From positions 239,073-303,072 of the forward strand of contig BLLK01000049.1 in assembly GCA_021927905.1 (NCBI GenBank): a stretch of 64,000 bases of DNA, given 5' to 3'. Position 1 is the first letter of the stretch; each line of letters starts with the position of its first letter. Of this stretch, positions 19,301 to 28,952 are shown one piece after another. The DNA comes from Chaetoceros tenuissimus (taxonomy: Eukaryota > Bacillariophyta > Thalassiosirophyceae > Chaetocerotales > Chaetocerotaceae). The position numbers and the translations under genes were made by a program. The notes under the pieces are model-generated. The model was not told the origin of the DNA. It searched no databases and saw only the letters and a program-made list of their open reading frames with translations.

Positions 19301-21340
19301 AATAATTGCAAATCTCTTACGAGATTCTTCCATTGAAGAGGAACGACGACAGCATTCCTTGAACGCTTCTTTTGTAATAGATTCTTTCTCTGATAGAGAA
19401 CGAAAAGTGTATCCATGATCGAAAAGAGATTTCAATGTAGAAAAGTCAATTTTAATAAATCCAGGTTTTGGTTTGAACTGAGCATCTCCAATCTCTATAA
19501 CATTCATCCGAGATAATATTTTTTTCTCCTCAAAAAGCGTCTGAGCTAGCATTCGATTCTCTGCAAAGAAAGTCTGATTTTCTTTCCATTTACGATTCTG
19601 TCTGATTCCTCCCCATTCCCATTCTTCTGCTACGTAAGGAACTAAATACCCACCTCGGCAGCCATTCTCGTATGCCCATTTCACATCATCCAAGTCATTG
19701 TAGCATGCTATTTTCGAAAGCAGATGAGTATTTCTGGAGCTGTCAAAGCACCACGGCAAGCCTTGACTTTGGAAATATTTGATTCCATCTATATTATTTC
19801 TAATATGAAAAACGTCTTCGATTGATTTGAAGTTCTGAACATCTTTGCCCTTTTCCAATAGATAAGTGATACCTTCAAACCAAGGATGATAACCGCAATA
19901 TTTCAACATATCTTGCAAAAGCGTGTTGTCGAATTTTGTGTTCTTTCCAACAAAATAATCAAGAAGTGCAAAATCTTTCTTTTCCAATAGAGAATATGTG
20001 TAAAGCATGTCATAGTCAAATGTGCAGCCATTTCCTATGAGGTACTCAAATTTCGCAAAGCTGAACTTATCACTTCCGAAGAGAACATTAAATTCCTGAG
20101 TATCCCATGGGCAACCGTCTTCGTGAGCAAACTTAATCATCTCGAGAGTACCATCTGCTACAAACTCTAGCATAATTCCGTCATCCCATGGAACAGAGAT
20201 GCTGCGAAGAAACTTGATGATTTCAAAATAGTCCGTAATTCTATATCCACAACACCACTTTCGAATTTCGGTAAATTGATAGCCTAACTCGTACATTAAA
20301 CGAAAGACTTCGACGCTTCTTGTCACTTTGATTGCATCCTCCAGAGAAACATCTTGTAAGTCAATGTGCCCAAGATCATAGCAGTATTGAATCATTTCTA
20401 ATGACTCGCTTCGAATGGCATCAGCCAATATATATTCATTGCTTTCTTTGATTCCAAATCCATTACTTAAAAGCCATTTGAGCACTTCTAGTTTACCACT
20501 CTTGATTGCATATCCACAGAAATCTAAACTAGTATTTAAACGAGCATTGTCCATGCAACCAATGCTTTGCAGCCACTGAATTATCTCAAGTTTTCCATGC
20601 TTTATTGCAGGCTTACAATATCTTTGTAGCCCAAAGTAGTAATTTAGCTCCTCATGCAGGTACTTGAGAACATGCAAATGATCTCTTTCGACAATTTTGA
20701 AAGTCCTTACTTTTTTGTGTGACGAGAATTTTATTTCATGATCCTCATCTTCATAGTATATATCACCATCACTCGCAAAATATGTAGTGTGTTCCATCTC
20801 AACTAATGGAAAAAAATCATATCCATTTAAATCTGCGTATCGTAGAATATCAATGTCGCCATTCACTGCAGCAGCTTTGAGTATCTCATCTTTCTCTTTC
20901 CATGATTTACATAGTTCATTAATGCAGTAATCTGTAAGTTGTACAGACGTTGCCATTTCAAGATATGCAGTTTCTCTTCCGAATTCTTCTTTGTAGACTT
21001 CGTTCAGCTTCTTTGATGTAAGAGACACTGATCCATAATGGCCTTTACCTACGTATGACAAGCACTTGAGAAGTATTTCATTGGGTAAAGAATAAAGCGC
21101 AGATTCCTCGTTGCAGTTCATAGCGTACTTTTCTACTGCAACCGCTACACTCTCTTGCAAATTTTCAAAATCAATGAGAAACTTCATCTCTGGAAATTCT
21201 TTCAATAAATCAGATAGTTTCCTTGACAGGTTTTTGGCTCTTTGTTCTTCGTCGGTCGTGCTACTTTCTGCAGCAAGAGTAGAATCCTCTGTTCTTGCCC
21301 TCTTTCTTCCCGATTCGAGAGCATTTCCGATGTCAAACAT
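19274..21340 (-). CDS. F-box-like/ankyrin repeat protein (complete)
   Basis: A 688-codon frame from ATG 21340 (MFDIGNALESGRKRARTED). Features: LLKEFPEMKFLIDFENLQ, F-box-like LPNEILLKCLSYVGKGHYG (about 97-115), KAAAVNGDIDILRYADLNGY, acidic insert DGDIYYEDEDHEIKF, then ankyrin-type units (ERDHLHVLKYLHEELNYYFG, AIKHGKLEIIQWLQSIGC, FAHEDGCPWD, WAYENGCRGG). The tail FDHGYTFRSLSEKE and SRKRFAIIQQIGIREL is complete. It is the shortest complete copy because its N-terminal linker is short. The stop codon lies in a local 34-bp duplication. The shared upstream block is 143-188 nt before the ATG but is the most decayed of the six. Confidence 0.88.
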   Translation of the reverse strand: MFDIGNALESGRKRARTEDSTLAAESSTTDEEQRAKNLSRKLSDLLKEFPEMKFLIDFENLQESVAVAVEKYAMNCNEESALYSLPNEILLKCLSYVGKGHYGSVSLTSKKLNEVYKEEFGRETAYLEMATSVQLTDYCINELCKSWKEKDEILKAAAVNGDIDILRYADLNGYDFFPLVEMEHTTYFASDGDIYYEDEDHEIKFSSHKKVRTFKIVERDHLHVLKYLHEELNYYFGLQRYCKPAIKHGKLEIIQWLQSIGCMDNARLNTSLDFCGYAIKSGKLEVLKWLLSNGFGIKESNEYILADAIRSESLEMIQYCYDLGHIDLQDVSLEDAIKVTRSVEVFRLMYELGYQFTEIRKWCCGYRITDYFEIIKFLRSISVPWDDGIMLEFVADGTLEMIKFAHEDGCPWDTQEFNVLFGSDKFSFAKFEYLIGNGCTFDYDMLYTYSLLEKKDFALLDYFVGKNTKFDNTLLQDMLKYCGYHPWFEGITYLLEKGKDVQNFKSIEDVFHIRNNIDGIKYFQSQGLPWCFDSSRNTHLLSKIACYNDLDDVKWAYENGCRGGYLVPYVAEEWEWGGIRQNRKWKENQTFFAENRMLAQTLFEEKKILSRMNVIEIGDAQFKPKPGFIKIDFSTLKSLFDHGYTFRSLSEKESITKEAFKECCRRSSSMEESRKRFAIIQQIGIREL

Positions 21341-21482
21341 TGTAGCTATACTTGCTTGCTATGTGAATAGGTATGTATTGTTGATAAACAATGTAAAATG
21401 TTAGAATGATGCATCAAAAGATATTCGCAGTTTCTGTGTGATGCTTCTCTGTCATCTTGAATCTGTCAAAAGAGCGTTGGTG

Positions 21483-21528
21483 GTCGGATCAGAAGGTCGG
21501 TCCATCTTTTCAGGGCTAAATTGGTATA
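21483..21528 (-). promoter_or_regulatory. Shared upstream block of the ankyrin array (copy 5, degraded)
   Basis: GTCGGATCAGAAGGTCGGTC and GCTAAATTGGTATAC are kept in order, but the CAGCTTGTCCGCGTC middle part is not recognisable. It lies 143-188 nt upstream of ATG 21340. Confidence 0.45.
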
Positions 21529-21934
21529 CGTCAAAATTCAATTTTAATTTCGAGATCTAAAATAAAGTAATCGCATTAATTTCAGGATTGACTTTATAAC
21601 CTTTTTAAATTAGCGAGGAAGAAACTCGAAAAACAACATGAACAAATGTTGAACGGTGCAAGTATAGTCTTGATGACCGTTTTCTTTTTTCCTTGCTTCT
21701 ATTTCCTACAAGTCCAAGTCCTACATATCCGACTCCATTTTTTCTCACTGAAGGATGCTCGTTGAAGAATAAATAAAACTAATAGCCTTCTTCCCAAGAA
21801 GAGATTCAATAACTGCAAGATGTTGATCGTTACTTGGTATACAAGATCAAATCCTATACATACAAAAGTAAGTTTTCAAACGTTTATTTTACAATATACA
21901 AAGCAACAAAATAGACTTTATCTTATTGAAGTGG
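21529..21934. other. Intergenic, no gene seen
   Basis: About 400 bases of AT-rich spacer. A short stretch near 21740-21820 (TTCTTCCCAAGAAGAGATTCAATAACTGCAAGATGTTGATCGTTACT) resembles part of the RavA-like exon at 24618-24660 (CTTCTTCCCAAAGAGCTTCAAGAACTGAAACGCGTTGATCGTTACT). It is a possible small duplicated fragment of that gene. Confidence 0.4.
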
Positions 21935-24214
21935 TTAAAGCTCTCTAACCCCCATGTTCACAAATAGCGCAAGTCTCTTCCGACAGTCTTCAAAAGTTTG
22001 ATCATTGTACCAATCATTGCAACATTCGATGTATGCTTTTTTGGTAACAGATTCTTTCTCTAGCTTTGAGCGAAAAGTGTATCCATGATCGACTAAAGTT
22101 CTTAATAGAGAATAGTGAAGAATAAACCAAGCTGAATGAGGCCGTAAAATCTGACTCGAACTTAGCATCTGAACCTTTGCATCTCCAATCTCCTGAGCAT
22201 TTTTTGAATTCAGATAACTGAACTCATTCTTCTTTAAAATGGTCTTATCTAGCATTCCATTCTCCTCGAAGAAGGCCTGGTTCTCTCTCCATTTAGCTTC
22301 ATGTCTAATTCCATACTCTTCCCATTCCTCTTTTACGAAAGGAACTAAATCCCCTCCTTTGCAACCATTCTTGTATGCCCACTTCACATCATCCAATTTA
22401 TTATAACATGCAATTTTCGAAAGTAGATGAGTGTTTCTTGAGCTGTCTACGCACCAAGGCAATCCTAAACCGTGAAAGTATTTGATTCTGTCAAAACCAG
22501 TATGTTTATGAAAGAATTCTTCGATTGATTGAAAGTTTTCGACATTTTTGCCTTTTTCTAATAGATAAGAGATACCTTCAGTCCACATATTACAATACCA
22601 ATCATTCAAAATCTTCCTGAAAAGCTTATTATCAAAACTTGCGTTCTTTCCAACAAAATAGTGCAGCAATACTAGTTCTTTCTTTTTTGTAAGAGTGTTT
22701 ATCAAATCAGATGAATGCTCATAGTCAAGAATGCAGCCATTGTCTATGAGATAATCTAATTTGTCTAAACTCCATCTATGATTCTTGAAAAGAAAGTTAT
22801 ATTCAGCTCCTCTATTAGTCCAAGGGCAACCGTCCTGACGAGCATACTGAATCATCTCTAAAGTACCATCTGCCACAATATCTTTCATAATACCATCATT
22901 CCATGGAATTGAGATACTACGAAGAAACTTGATGATTTCAAAGTGTTCTGGAGATGCTCTACAATACCATTCTTTAATTCCCCTGAATTCATAGCCTAAT
23001 TCGTACATTTTACGAAACACTTCTACACTTTTTGTCTCTTTTATTGCATCTTGGACACTATCCCCTCTCAAGTCGTCGAATCCAATATCGAAGCAGTATT
23101 GGATCATATCAATAGAGTTGGTTCTTATTGCTTTAGGTAAAACATCCAAACTTGATATTTCATAACCATTCTGTAAAAGCCATTTGAGAACTTCGACATT
23201 CCCACTTTTAATCGCATAGTCACAATAACCTTTGTTACTTAAAGTACCATTGTCCATATAACCGAGATGCAAAGCGCTAGTTTTCATTACAGTTATAGAA
23301 TCTAGCCATTCCAATATTTTGAGCTGGCCATGTTGGATAGCAGGATAACAGTATCGCTGTAGTCCCAAAAAGTAATTGAGTTCTTGATAGAGGTACTTTA
23401 GAACATGTAAATGACCTCTCTCCACGAGCTTAGAGAGGTTTACTTTTTTTGATGGTAACAAGTTCTTCTTCTCCCTTTCACCTATATAGTATACATCAAA
23501 AGTGGTAACTCTAGCCTTTCTATCAGAATTAATGTCATCTTCATCAACACTGTCATTATCGTATTCATGCTGAGTTTTCTTCTTCATTGCAATTAATGGG
23601 AACAAGTCGTAGCCGTTTTTTACAGCAGCTCGCAAAATATCTACATTACCATTGACTGCAGCTGCCTTGAGAATTTCATCTTTCTCCTCCAATGTCTTAC
23701 AAAGCTCGCTGAGACAATGATTTGTTAGTTTGACAGATGTCGCCATTTCAAGATATGCTGTCTCACTTCCGAACTCTCCTTTATAAGCTTCATATAGCTT
23801 TTTGGACACTAGCCCGACTACTCCATAATGGCCTTTACCAATATAAGCCAAGCAATTACTCAATGCTTCATCTGGTAAAGAATACAAAGGAACTGTTTTC
23901 TGTCCGTAGTTCATGTGTAGTTGATTTTTACGCTTCTTCGCTTCTTTCTCCTCTACATACTTTACTACCGCTGTCTCTGTGATAGCTTGCAAATTTTCAA
24001 AATCAATAACAAACTTGAGCTCTGGAAATTCTTTCAATAATACAGATAGTCTTGTAGATATTTTCTTTGCTCTGTAAGCATCAGAAGCACTAAGAACTTT
24101 AAGCAGAGTCCCATCATGATCGTCCTTGTTACTGACAGAAGAAGTAAAGAAAGTTGCCTCTCCTGTTCGTGCTCTTTTTCTTACTGATTCAGAATCTTCA
24201 ACATCAGTAGCCAT
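21935..24214 (-). CDS. F-box-like/ankyrin repeat protein (complete)
   Basis: Complete 759-residue copy from ATG 24214 (MATDVEDSESVRKRARTGE). It has LLKEFPELKFVIDFENLQ, F-box-like LPDEALSNCLAYIGKGHYG, KAAAVNGNVDILRAAVKNGY and the longest variable insert of the family: about 55 charged residues between LFPLIAMKKK and KVNLSKLVERGHLHVL. Ankyrin-type units continue (AIQHGQLKILEWLDSI, YARQDGCPWTNRG, WAYKNGCKGG), and the tail VDHGYTFRSKLEKE and CRKRLALFVNMGVREL is intact. It is the right-most member of the array, head next to a plastid AAA+ gene that points the same way. Confidence 0.88.
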   Translation of the reverse strand: MATDVEDSESVRKRARTGEATFFTSSVSNKDDHDGTLLKVLSASDAYRAKKISTRLSVLLKEFPELKFVIDFENLQAITETAVVKYVEEKEAKKRKNQLHMNYGQKTVPLYSLPDEALSNCLAYIGKGHYGVVGLVSKKLYEAYKGEFGSETAYLEMATSVKLTNHCLSELCKTLEEKDEILKAAAVNGNVDILRAAVKNGYDLFPLIAMKKKTQHEYDNDSVDEDDINSDRKARVTTFDVYYIGEREKKNLLPSKKVNLSKLVERGHLHVLKYLYQELNYFLGLQRYCYPAIQHGQLKILEWLDSITVMKTSALHLGYMDNGTLSNKGYCDYAIKSGNVEVLKWLLQNGYEISSLDVLPKAIRTNSIDMIQYCFDIGFDDLRGDSVQDAIKETKSVEVFRKMYELGYEFRGIKEWYCRASPEHFEIIKFLRSISIPWNDGIMKDIVADGTLEMIQYARQDGCPWTNRGAEYNFLFKNHRWSLDKLDYLIDNGCILDYEHSSDLINTLTKKKELVLLHYFVGKNASFDNKLFRKILNDWYCNMWTEGISYLLEKGKNVENFQSIEEFFHKHTGFDRIKYFHGLGLPWCVDSSRNTHLLSKIACYNKLDDVKWAYKNGCKGGDLVPFVKEEWEEYGIRHEAKWRENQAFFEENGMLDKTILKKNEFSYLNSKNAQEIGDAKVQMLSSSQILRPHSAWFILHYSLLRTLVDHGYTFRSKLEKESVTKKAYIECCNDWYNDQTFEDCRKRLALFVNMGVREL

Positions 24215-24329
24215 TGTAGTCTTCAGTAATTTCGTACTCTTTTCATAGAGTGATCTATTAGGAAGAATAATAGTTCTGAGTATTTACGTATTCATGTGTA
24301 TGGAAATTCGTTATTGAAACAAGTAAGGA

Positions 24330-24398
24330 GTCGGATAAATGGTCGACCTTTGAGTTTGTCCGCCTCAAGTGTGGCCAATAATTTAAATAATTTGGTAT
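24330..24398 (-). promoter_or_regulatory. Shared upstream block of the ankyrin array (copy 6)
   Basis: GTCGGATAAATGGTCGACCT, GTTTGTCCGCCTC and AATTTGGTA in order, 116-184 nt upstream of ATG 24214. Spacing between the second and third part is slightly wider than in other copies. Confidence 0.55.
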
Positions 24399-24490
24399 TT
24401 TCTTCAAATACGGAGAGAAAATGGTTTCGGTCGGTGGAAACACTTTCAACAGAAGAAACCATTTTAAAGTACTTTGCCTTTATGCTAGAG

Positions 24491-27400
24491 TTACCCGTCT
24501 AATTTCTTCTTTGCTCGCTTCCATTTTCGAAAAGTGTCGATGTCATATCTCTTCTTAGCCTCACGCATGTCCAATGCCATTTCTTCCTCACTGAAAACAG
24601 CATTGGGTGAGTAGCCTTCTTCCCAAAGAGCTTCAAGAACTGAAACGCGTTGATCGTTACTAGGTTCATCATTTTCTCCCTCTAAACAATAAAGAAACGA
24701 TTGACAATCTAGTAGACCAATAACTACTTCATCTAGTGCTTTTCTTGCTTTTGGTAAAAGAGATTGACAAATACTTTTGACCTCATTGGAATCACACCAA
24801 AGATAGGACTCCGACTCATCAAGTAGCTCGATATGACGAAGTAAATCTGACTGTTGACCTTTCCACACTTCTGAAATTTGATCTAGTTCCGTTTTGAGAG
24901 AAGCAATCGAAGCAAGGTCATCATCTCTTGCTCCAGCTTCTCCGTTTATATCGCCAGAGGTTCTTCGCAATACATCTATTGCTTCGCTTCTTAGAGTATC
25001 TAGTAAGAGTCGAAGCTGAGCAACCTCTTGCCCAGGGGTCAAATGACTCAAAAGCCAATCTTTTACAATACTCTTTTGTTCTGGCAGATGCCACATGCAA
25101 TGTTGTAACAAAAGACAATCGATAGGATCAACACTTTGCCTTCCGTGAGAAGCAGCACTAATCTTTAACAATCTTGCTGCCTTTACTAGTCGACGATCGC
25201 TAATGTCTACACTGTGCTCTTCACGCATATAAGTTCTCAAATCTTTCATAATCAGCGCTATTGATCGTGACAAATGGACTTGCTCAGATGCTTTGGATAG
25301 ATTGCTAATTATCTCATCAATGCTTCCTATTTCATATTGAGATACCTCGCAACTTTCGTCGGAAGCAACGTTACAATGTGGATTAGACATGGTCAAGAGT
25401 TCCAATACAGCTTCATCGGATACTCTTGAGACTTCCTTACGTATTAGAAATCGGTCATAAAGAGCTACAAGCTCATCACTCTCAGGTAACTCATTTGAGG
25501 CACCCACGACACACCGTATAGGGCATTCGCAATCTTCATCACCATTAGTAAATTTTCTTTCATTCAATATTGTGAGTAGTGTGTTGAGAATAGCGGAGTT
25601 AGCTTTGAAGATTTCATCTAAGAATGCAATGTCAGCTGTGGGGAGGTATCCCTTTGTGATTCTCTTGTATTCATCGTTTTCGAGGCTTTTGAGAGACAAT
25701 GGACCAAACAGTTCTTCTGGAGTACTAAACTTTGTTAATAATCTATTGAAGAATTCACCATCACAAAGATTTGAAAGCCTTCTACCAAGAACAGATTTAC
25801 CAGTACCCTAGAAACGAAAGTCATCTATTAGACCATTTATTTATATCTTGATAATCAAGAATTTCTTCAAGGAAAATATGAACTTACCGGAACTCCCAAA
25901 AGTAAAATATGCTCTTCTGCAAGCATTGCTAGTAGAACAAGAGATGCCTCTTCTTGCCTCTCAACCAAACCTTCGCTAACGGACTCAATTGCCGCTATGA
26001 GATTATGCCTATAGGTCCAACATGAACCTTTTGCCTCTCTTTCTGCCTCGAGAGCAGCACTGGTCCATTTACTATTGCGGATTTCGTTCTCAATTCGTCT
26101 ATGAATTTCGTTGATTGAATTTTCCACCTCCGCACCAAAGTCGTCTGTAAGGTCATTAGGTGTTCCGCTATAAATACTATCAACATTTACAAAGTCATCG
26201 TAGTCATCTTTTTCATCATCCCATTTACTTGATCTTTTCTTCTTTCCTTTCTTCTTTCCTTTTCTACCTGTACCTTCATCATAGTCAGAAAACTTTGCCC
26301 TAAGTGTAAATGTCGCTTTCTTTCTCTGAGAATAATTTCTTGACCCAAATCCAAGACGACTTGAAGATTTACTGGAATATAGTGCACTGTTTGATCTTAG
26401 ATTCATGGGAAGTCCACGACTTTCTAGTAGAGATGTTTCAATATCGTAGTTCAATAGGAAATCATGAACCTCAGTACATAGTTTGGAAAGTGGCTTGCTT
26501 TCTTTCTTACCCACAATCAATCCATGTATTTCAACACCTTTGCTAAGTTTCAGCCTTTCGAGCTTTTCCATAACTTTTTCCGATACTGGTGGATCAGGAA
26601 TTTCTCCATCGGAAATCAATAAAATGTCTGCTGCAGCCATAATCTCCGAGTTCAGACTATCCATTGCAAATTTCAAAGCTCCAGTAACATCCGTACCTCC
26701 CCCAAATGAATTTGAAAGAAAAGAAAGTAAACGTCGAACTCCTTCTGCATCTTTGGTAATGATCCCCGCTTCAATTACTCCTCGTTCTGTTGAGAACGCA
26801 ACTACTTGGCAATCTCTTTGCTGTTTATGAGCCATTGTAACGCATGCAAGTACAACAGCCTTTGATAGTGTTTCTCTACTACCAGTCATTGAGTACGAAG
26901 TATCAAGACAAATAATGATTGGACCTCCTGTAGCAGAAGGCATCCGCTTTTGATACAATGGTCTCGTTTGAGGTACACTAGGGACATCTTCCCATCCAGA
27001 ACGTTCATAACTCAATAATTTCGACTCTGCCATTTTGGCGAGGAATAGTCGTCTCAAAGCTTTGGATGAATTGGAACCATCGACTTTGACCCTCAAACCC
27101 ACAGCTTCGGAAGGCAACATTTCTGCTAAATTGGAAGACCTAGTGATTCCACTAATGGATTCTTTACTACTCGGATCAAATTGTGCACCCATACTTCCAT
27201 CTTTTTGCAACTTGCGAGGTGCAAATTTCCGAATCTCATTACTATTCTCAGCAGTAGGCCTTCTTCCAATATTATTCATCAAATCTTTCAGTTCATGCAT
27301 TGAACTAATCTGTTTTTGTAGTGCTGGTATTTCCTTCCAACCTGAATTCTTCCAAATACCATCTTCAATTCCGAAACCCAATGTAGAACCTCCTAATCCG

Positions 27401-28191
27401 TCTCCATCATCTTGTGCAAATACATCCAATAGGCCGTGATCATAACCAAACATTTCATCTAGCAATGTAACTCCAGTCACAACGTCTTTCCACTTGTTTT
27501 GAAGCTCGTTGGCAACATCTTGTGCAATAGATTCCAATTGAGCATCTGAAAGTGTAATTTCATTCTCATTTTCATCTTGTACAGGCTCTTCCTCTTCGTA
27601 CTCGGTATAATCTTGAAACAAATCATACTCGTCAAAGTAATCATCTTGTTCCTCTTCCATCTGTTCTTCCAAGTATTCATTGACAGTAGCCATATATTGA
27701 AATGTCAACTTGATCACCGTCAATAAAACACTTGATAAAGTCTCTGGATGCTTGGATACAAAACGAGGTAACTCTAATTCACTCATGACATGAATAAACT
27801 TTTCATAAAGTGGAGGAGTCGGCCATGTGTCATGTTCAAAATCTAAGACTGTAGGATATCTTCCTTTGGACAAACATGATCTCCATATTTGAATGCCAAG
27901 TGATGTTGATGCAATGTTGACTCCGTTTTGAAATACATTAGTTTCTTGCTGACTCTCGATGGCGTTAATGAGGAGTGGATCAATTGACATTACTGGTTCC
28001 TCTAGTGTCGGAGAAGAGAGAATATTTAGTCGGGAACTTCTTGTCAATCTCTCAAGTAGTCTATGAGATGATGTCTTGTAGTAGTTTGAAGATTGAAATG
28101 CATTTACCTGACCGATAAAAAGGCCAATCGAAATCAGCAGCACTTCAAATGCTACGAAAACATGACTTTTGGCAATCCACCTCAAGCTCAT
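24491..28191 (-). CDS. Plastid-targeted ViaA-RavA fusion (VWA + MoxR-type AAA+ ATPase)
   Basis: Two exons (28191-25888 and 25807-24491) joined by a phase-0, 80-nt intron (GTAAGT...CTAG) encode about 1206 residues. The ATG at 28191 is used because the frame before it offers only TTG. Residues 1-35 form a signal peptide ending QVNAF-QSS, a diatom plastid-type cleavage motif. A ViaA-like VWA domain lies at about 420-600 with MIDAS residues in CLDTSYSMTG and the ViaA-typical FGGGTDVTGAL and ADILLISDGEI. A Lys-rich linker (KGKKKGKKKRSSK) follows. The C-terminal RavA/MoxR AAA+ has Walker A GVPGTGKS split by the intron, LFGPLSLKSL, GYLPTADIAFLDEIFKAN (Walker B, about 828), ILNTLLTILNERKF and GASNELPESDELVALYDRF. 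The lid has DRRLVKAARLLKISA and LLLQHCMW. In enterobacteria RavA and ViaA are separate partners; here they are one chain. Confidence 0.9.
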
Positions 28192-28952
28192 TTTCAAGGA
28201 TCTAAACTGAGTTACTAGGCAATAATTATAGAAAGGTATATGTTACTATGCAGACCTTTATCGATGTTCATCGCATTACTAGGTTGTTCAACACTCATAA
28301 GATCTTCATCTATCTCTCAGCCATTGAGAAAAACACATCCCGTAGAAAACTGAGAGAAAAGGCCTTTTTAGTCTCATCTCGATGCCAATGACGTATGCGC
28401 CAAAATTGCTACTGAAGTTGTAAGATTATTCTCACACTAGAATATTTCCATGAAAAATTTCAGTCTCACTTTCTGCTACAGACCGTTGATACCACAGCCA
28501 TTGCATAGTTCGATAGATTATTTAACTTAATTCCTTCTTATATACATTTTTCTAATTGGGATGAAGAATCCACTCACTTGTAAAGAACTTTCACACTTTT
28601 TGGTACTTACGTAGAATTCAACGAGAGAAGAAGCGAGAATGCAAAATAGGTAAGTACGTACGTAGTTAACAGTTCTATCAAGTGACGTCTTGGCAATCCT
28701 GAGAAGCCTAGACGTCTAGCTATAGGCTTCTCAGGAGAAGGGTCTTCCTCGGGTACGACCATTCCCACTTTTGCTAAAGTTTCTCGCCTTAGGTAAAAAA
28801 TCAGGAAGCGAGCAGCGACGACGCAGCCAGACAGATGGGCAGTAGGGAAAAGGGGAAGACATCCTCAACATTTTCATGTTTTCATCATAAAATATAGAAA
28901 CGGTACTAGTAGTATTATCCAACAGCTTGCCTGCATCCTCAACCAAAGAAAG
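28192..28952. other. Intergenic between two divergent genes
   Basis: About 760 bases between the ViaA-RavA start and the 7TM receptor gene; both promoters should lie here. It contains the perfect inverted repeat at 28698-28735 and a TACGTACGTAG stretch at about 28655. No reading frame or RNA gene is recognised. Confidence 0.5.
28698..28735. repeat. Perfect 13-bp inverted repeat with palindromic loop
   Basis: CCTGAGAAGCCTA at 28698-28710 is the exact reverse complement of TAGGCTTCTCAGG at 28723-28735. The loop, with the inner arm ends, forms CTAGACGTCTAG, itself a perfect palindrome with an ACGT core. It lies about 220 nt upstream of the receptor gene. A dimer binding site, a hairpin or an element footprint are all possible. 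Confidence 0.6.

Noticed and set aside
1-24214. Giant-virus origin of the ankyrin array
   Set aside because: The repeat style (WAYENGC) is also seen in large DNA viruses. However, the genes sit among intron-bearing host genes, have no viral neighbours and have an upstream block of their own, so ordinary host expansion is the simpler reading.
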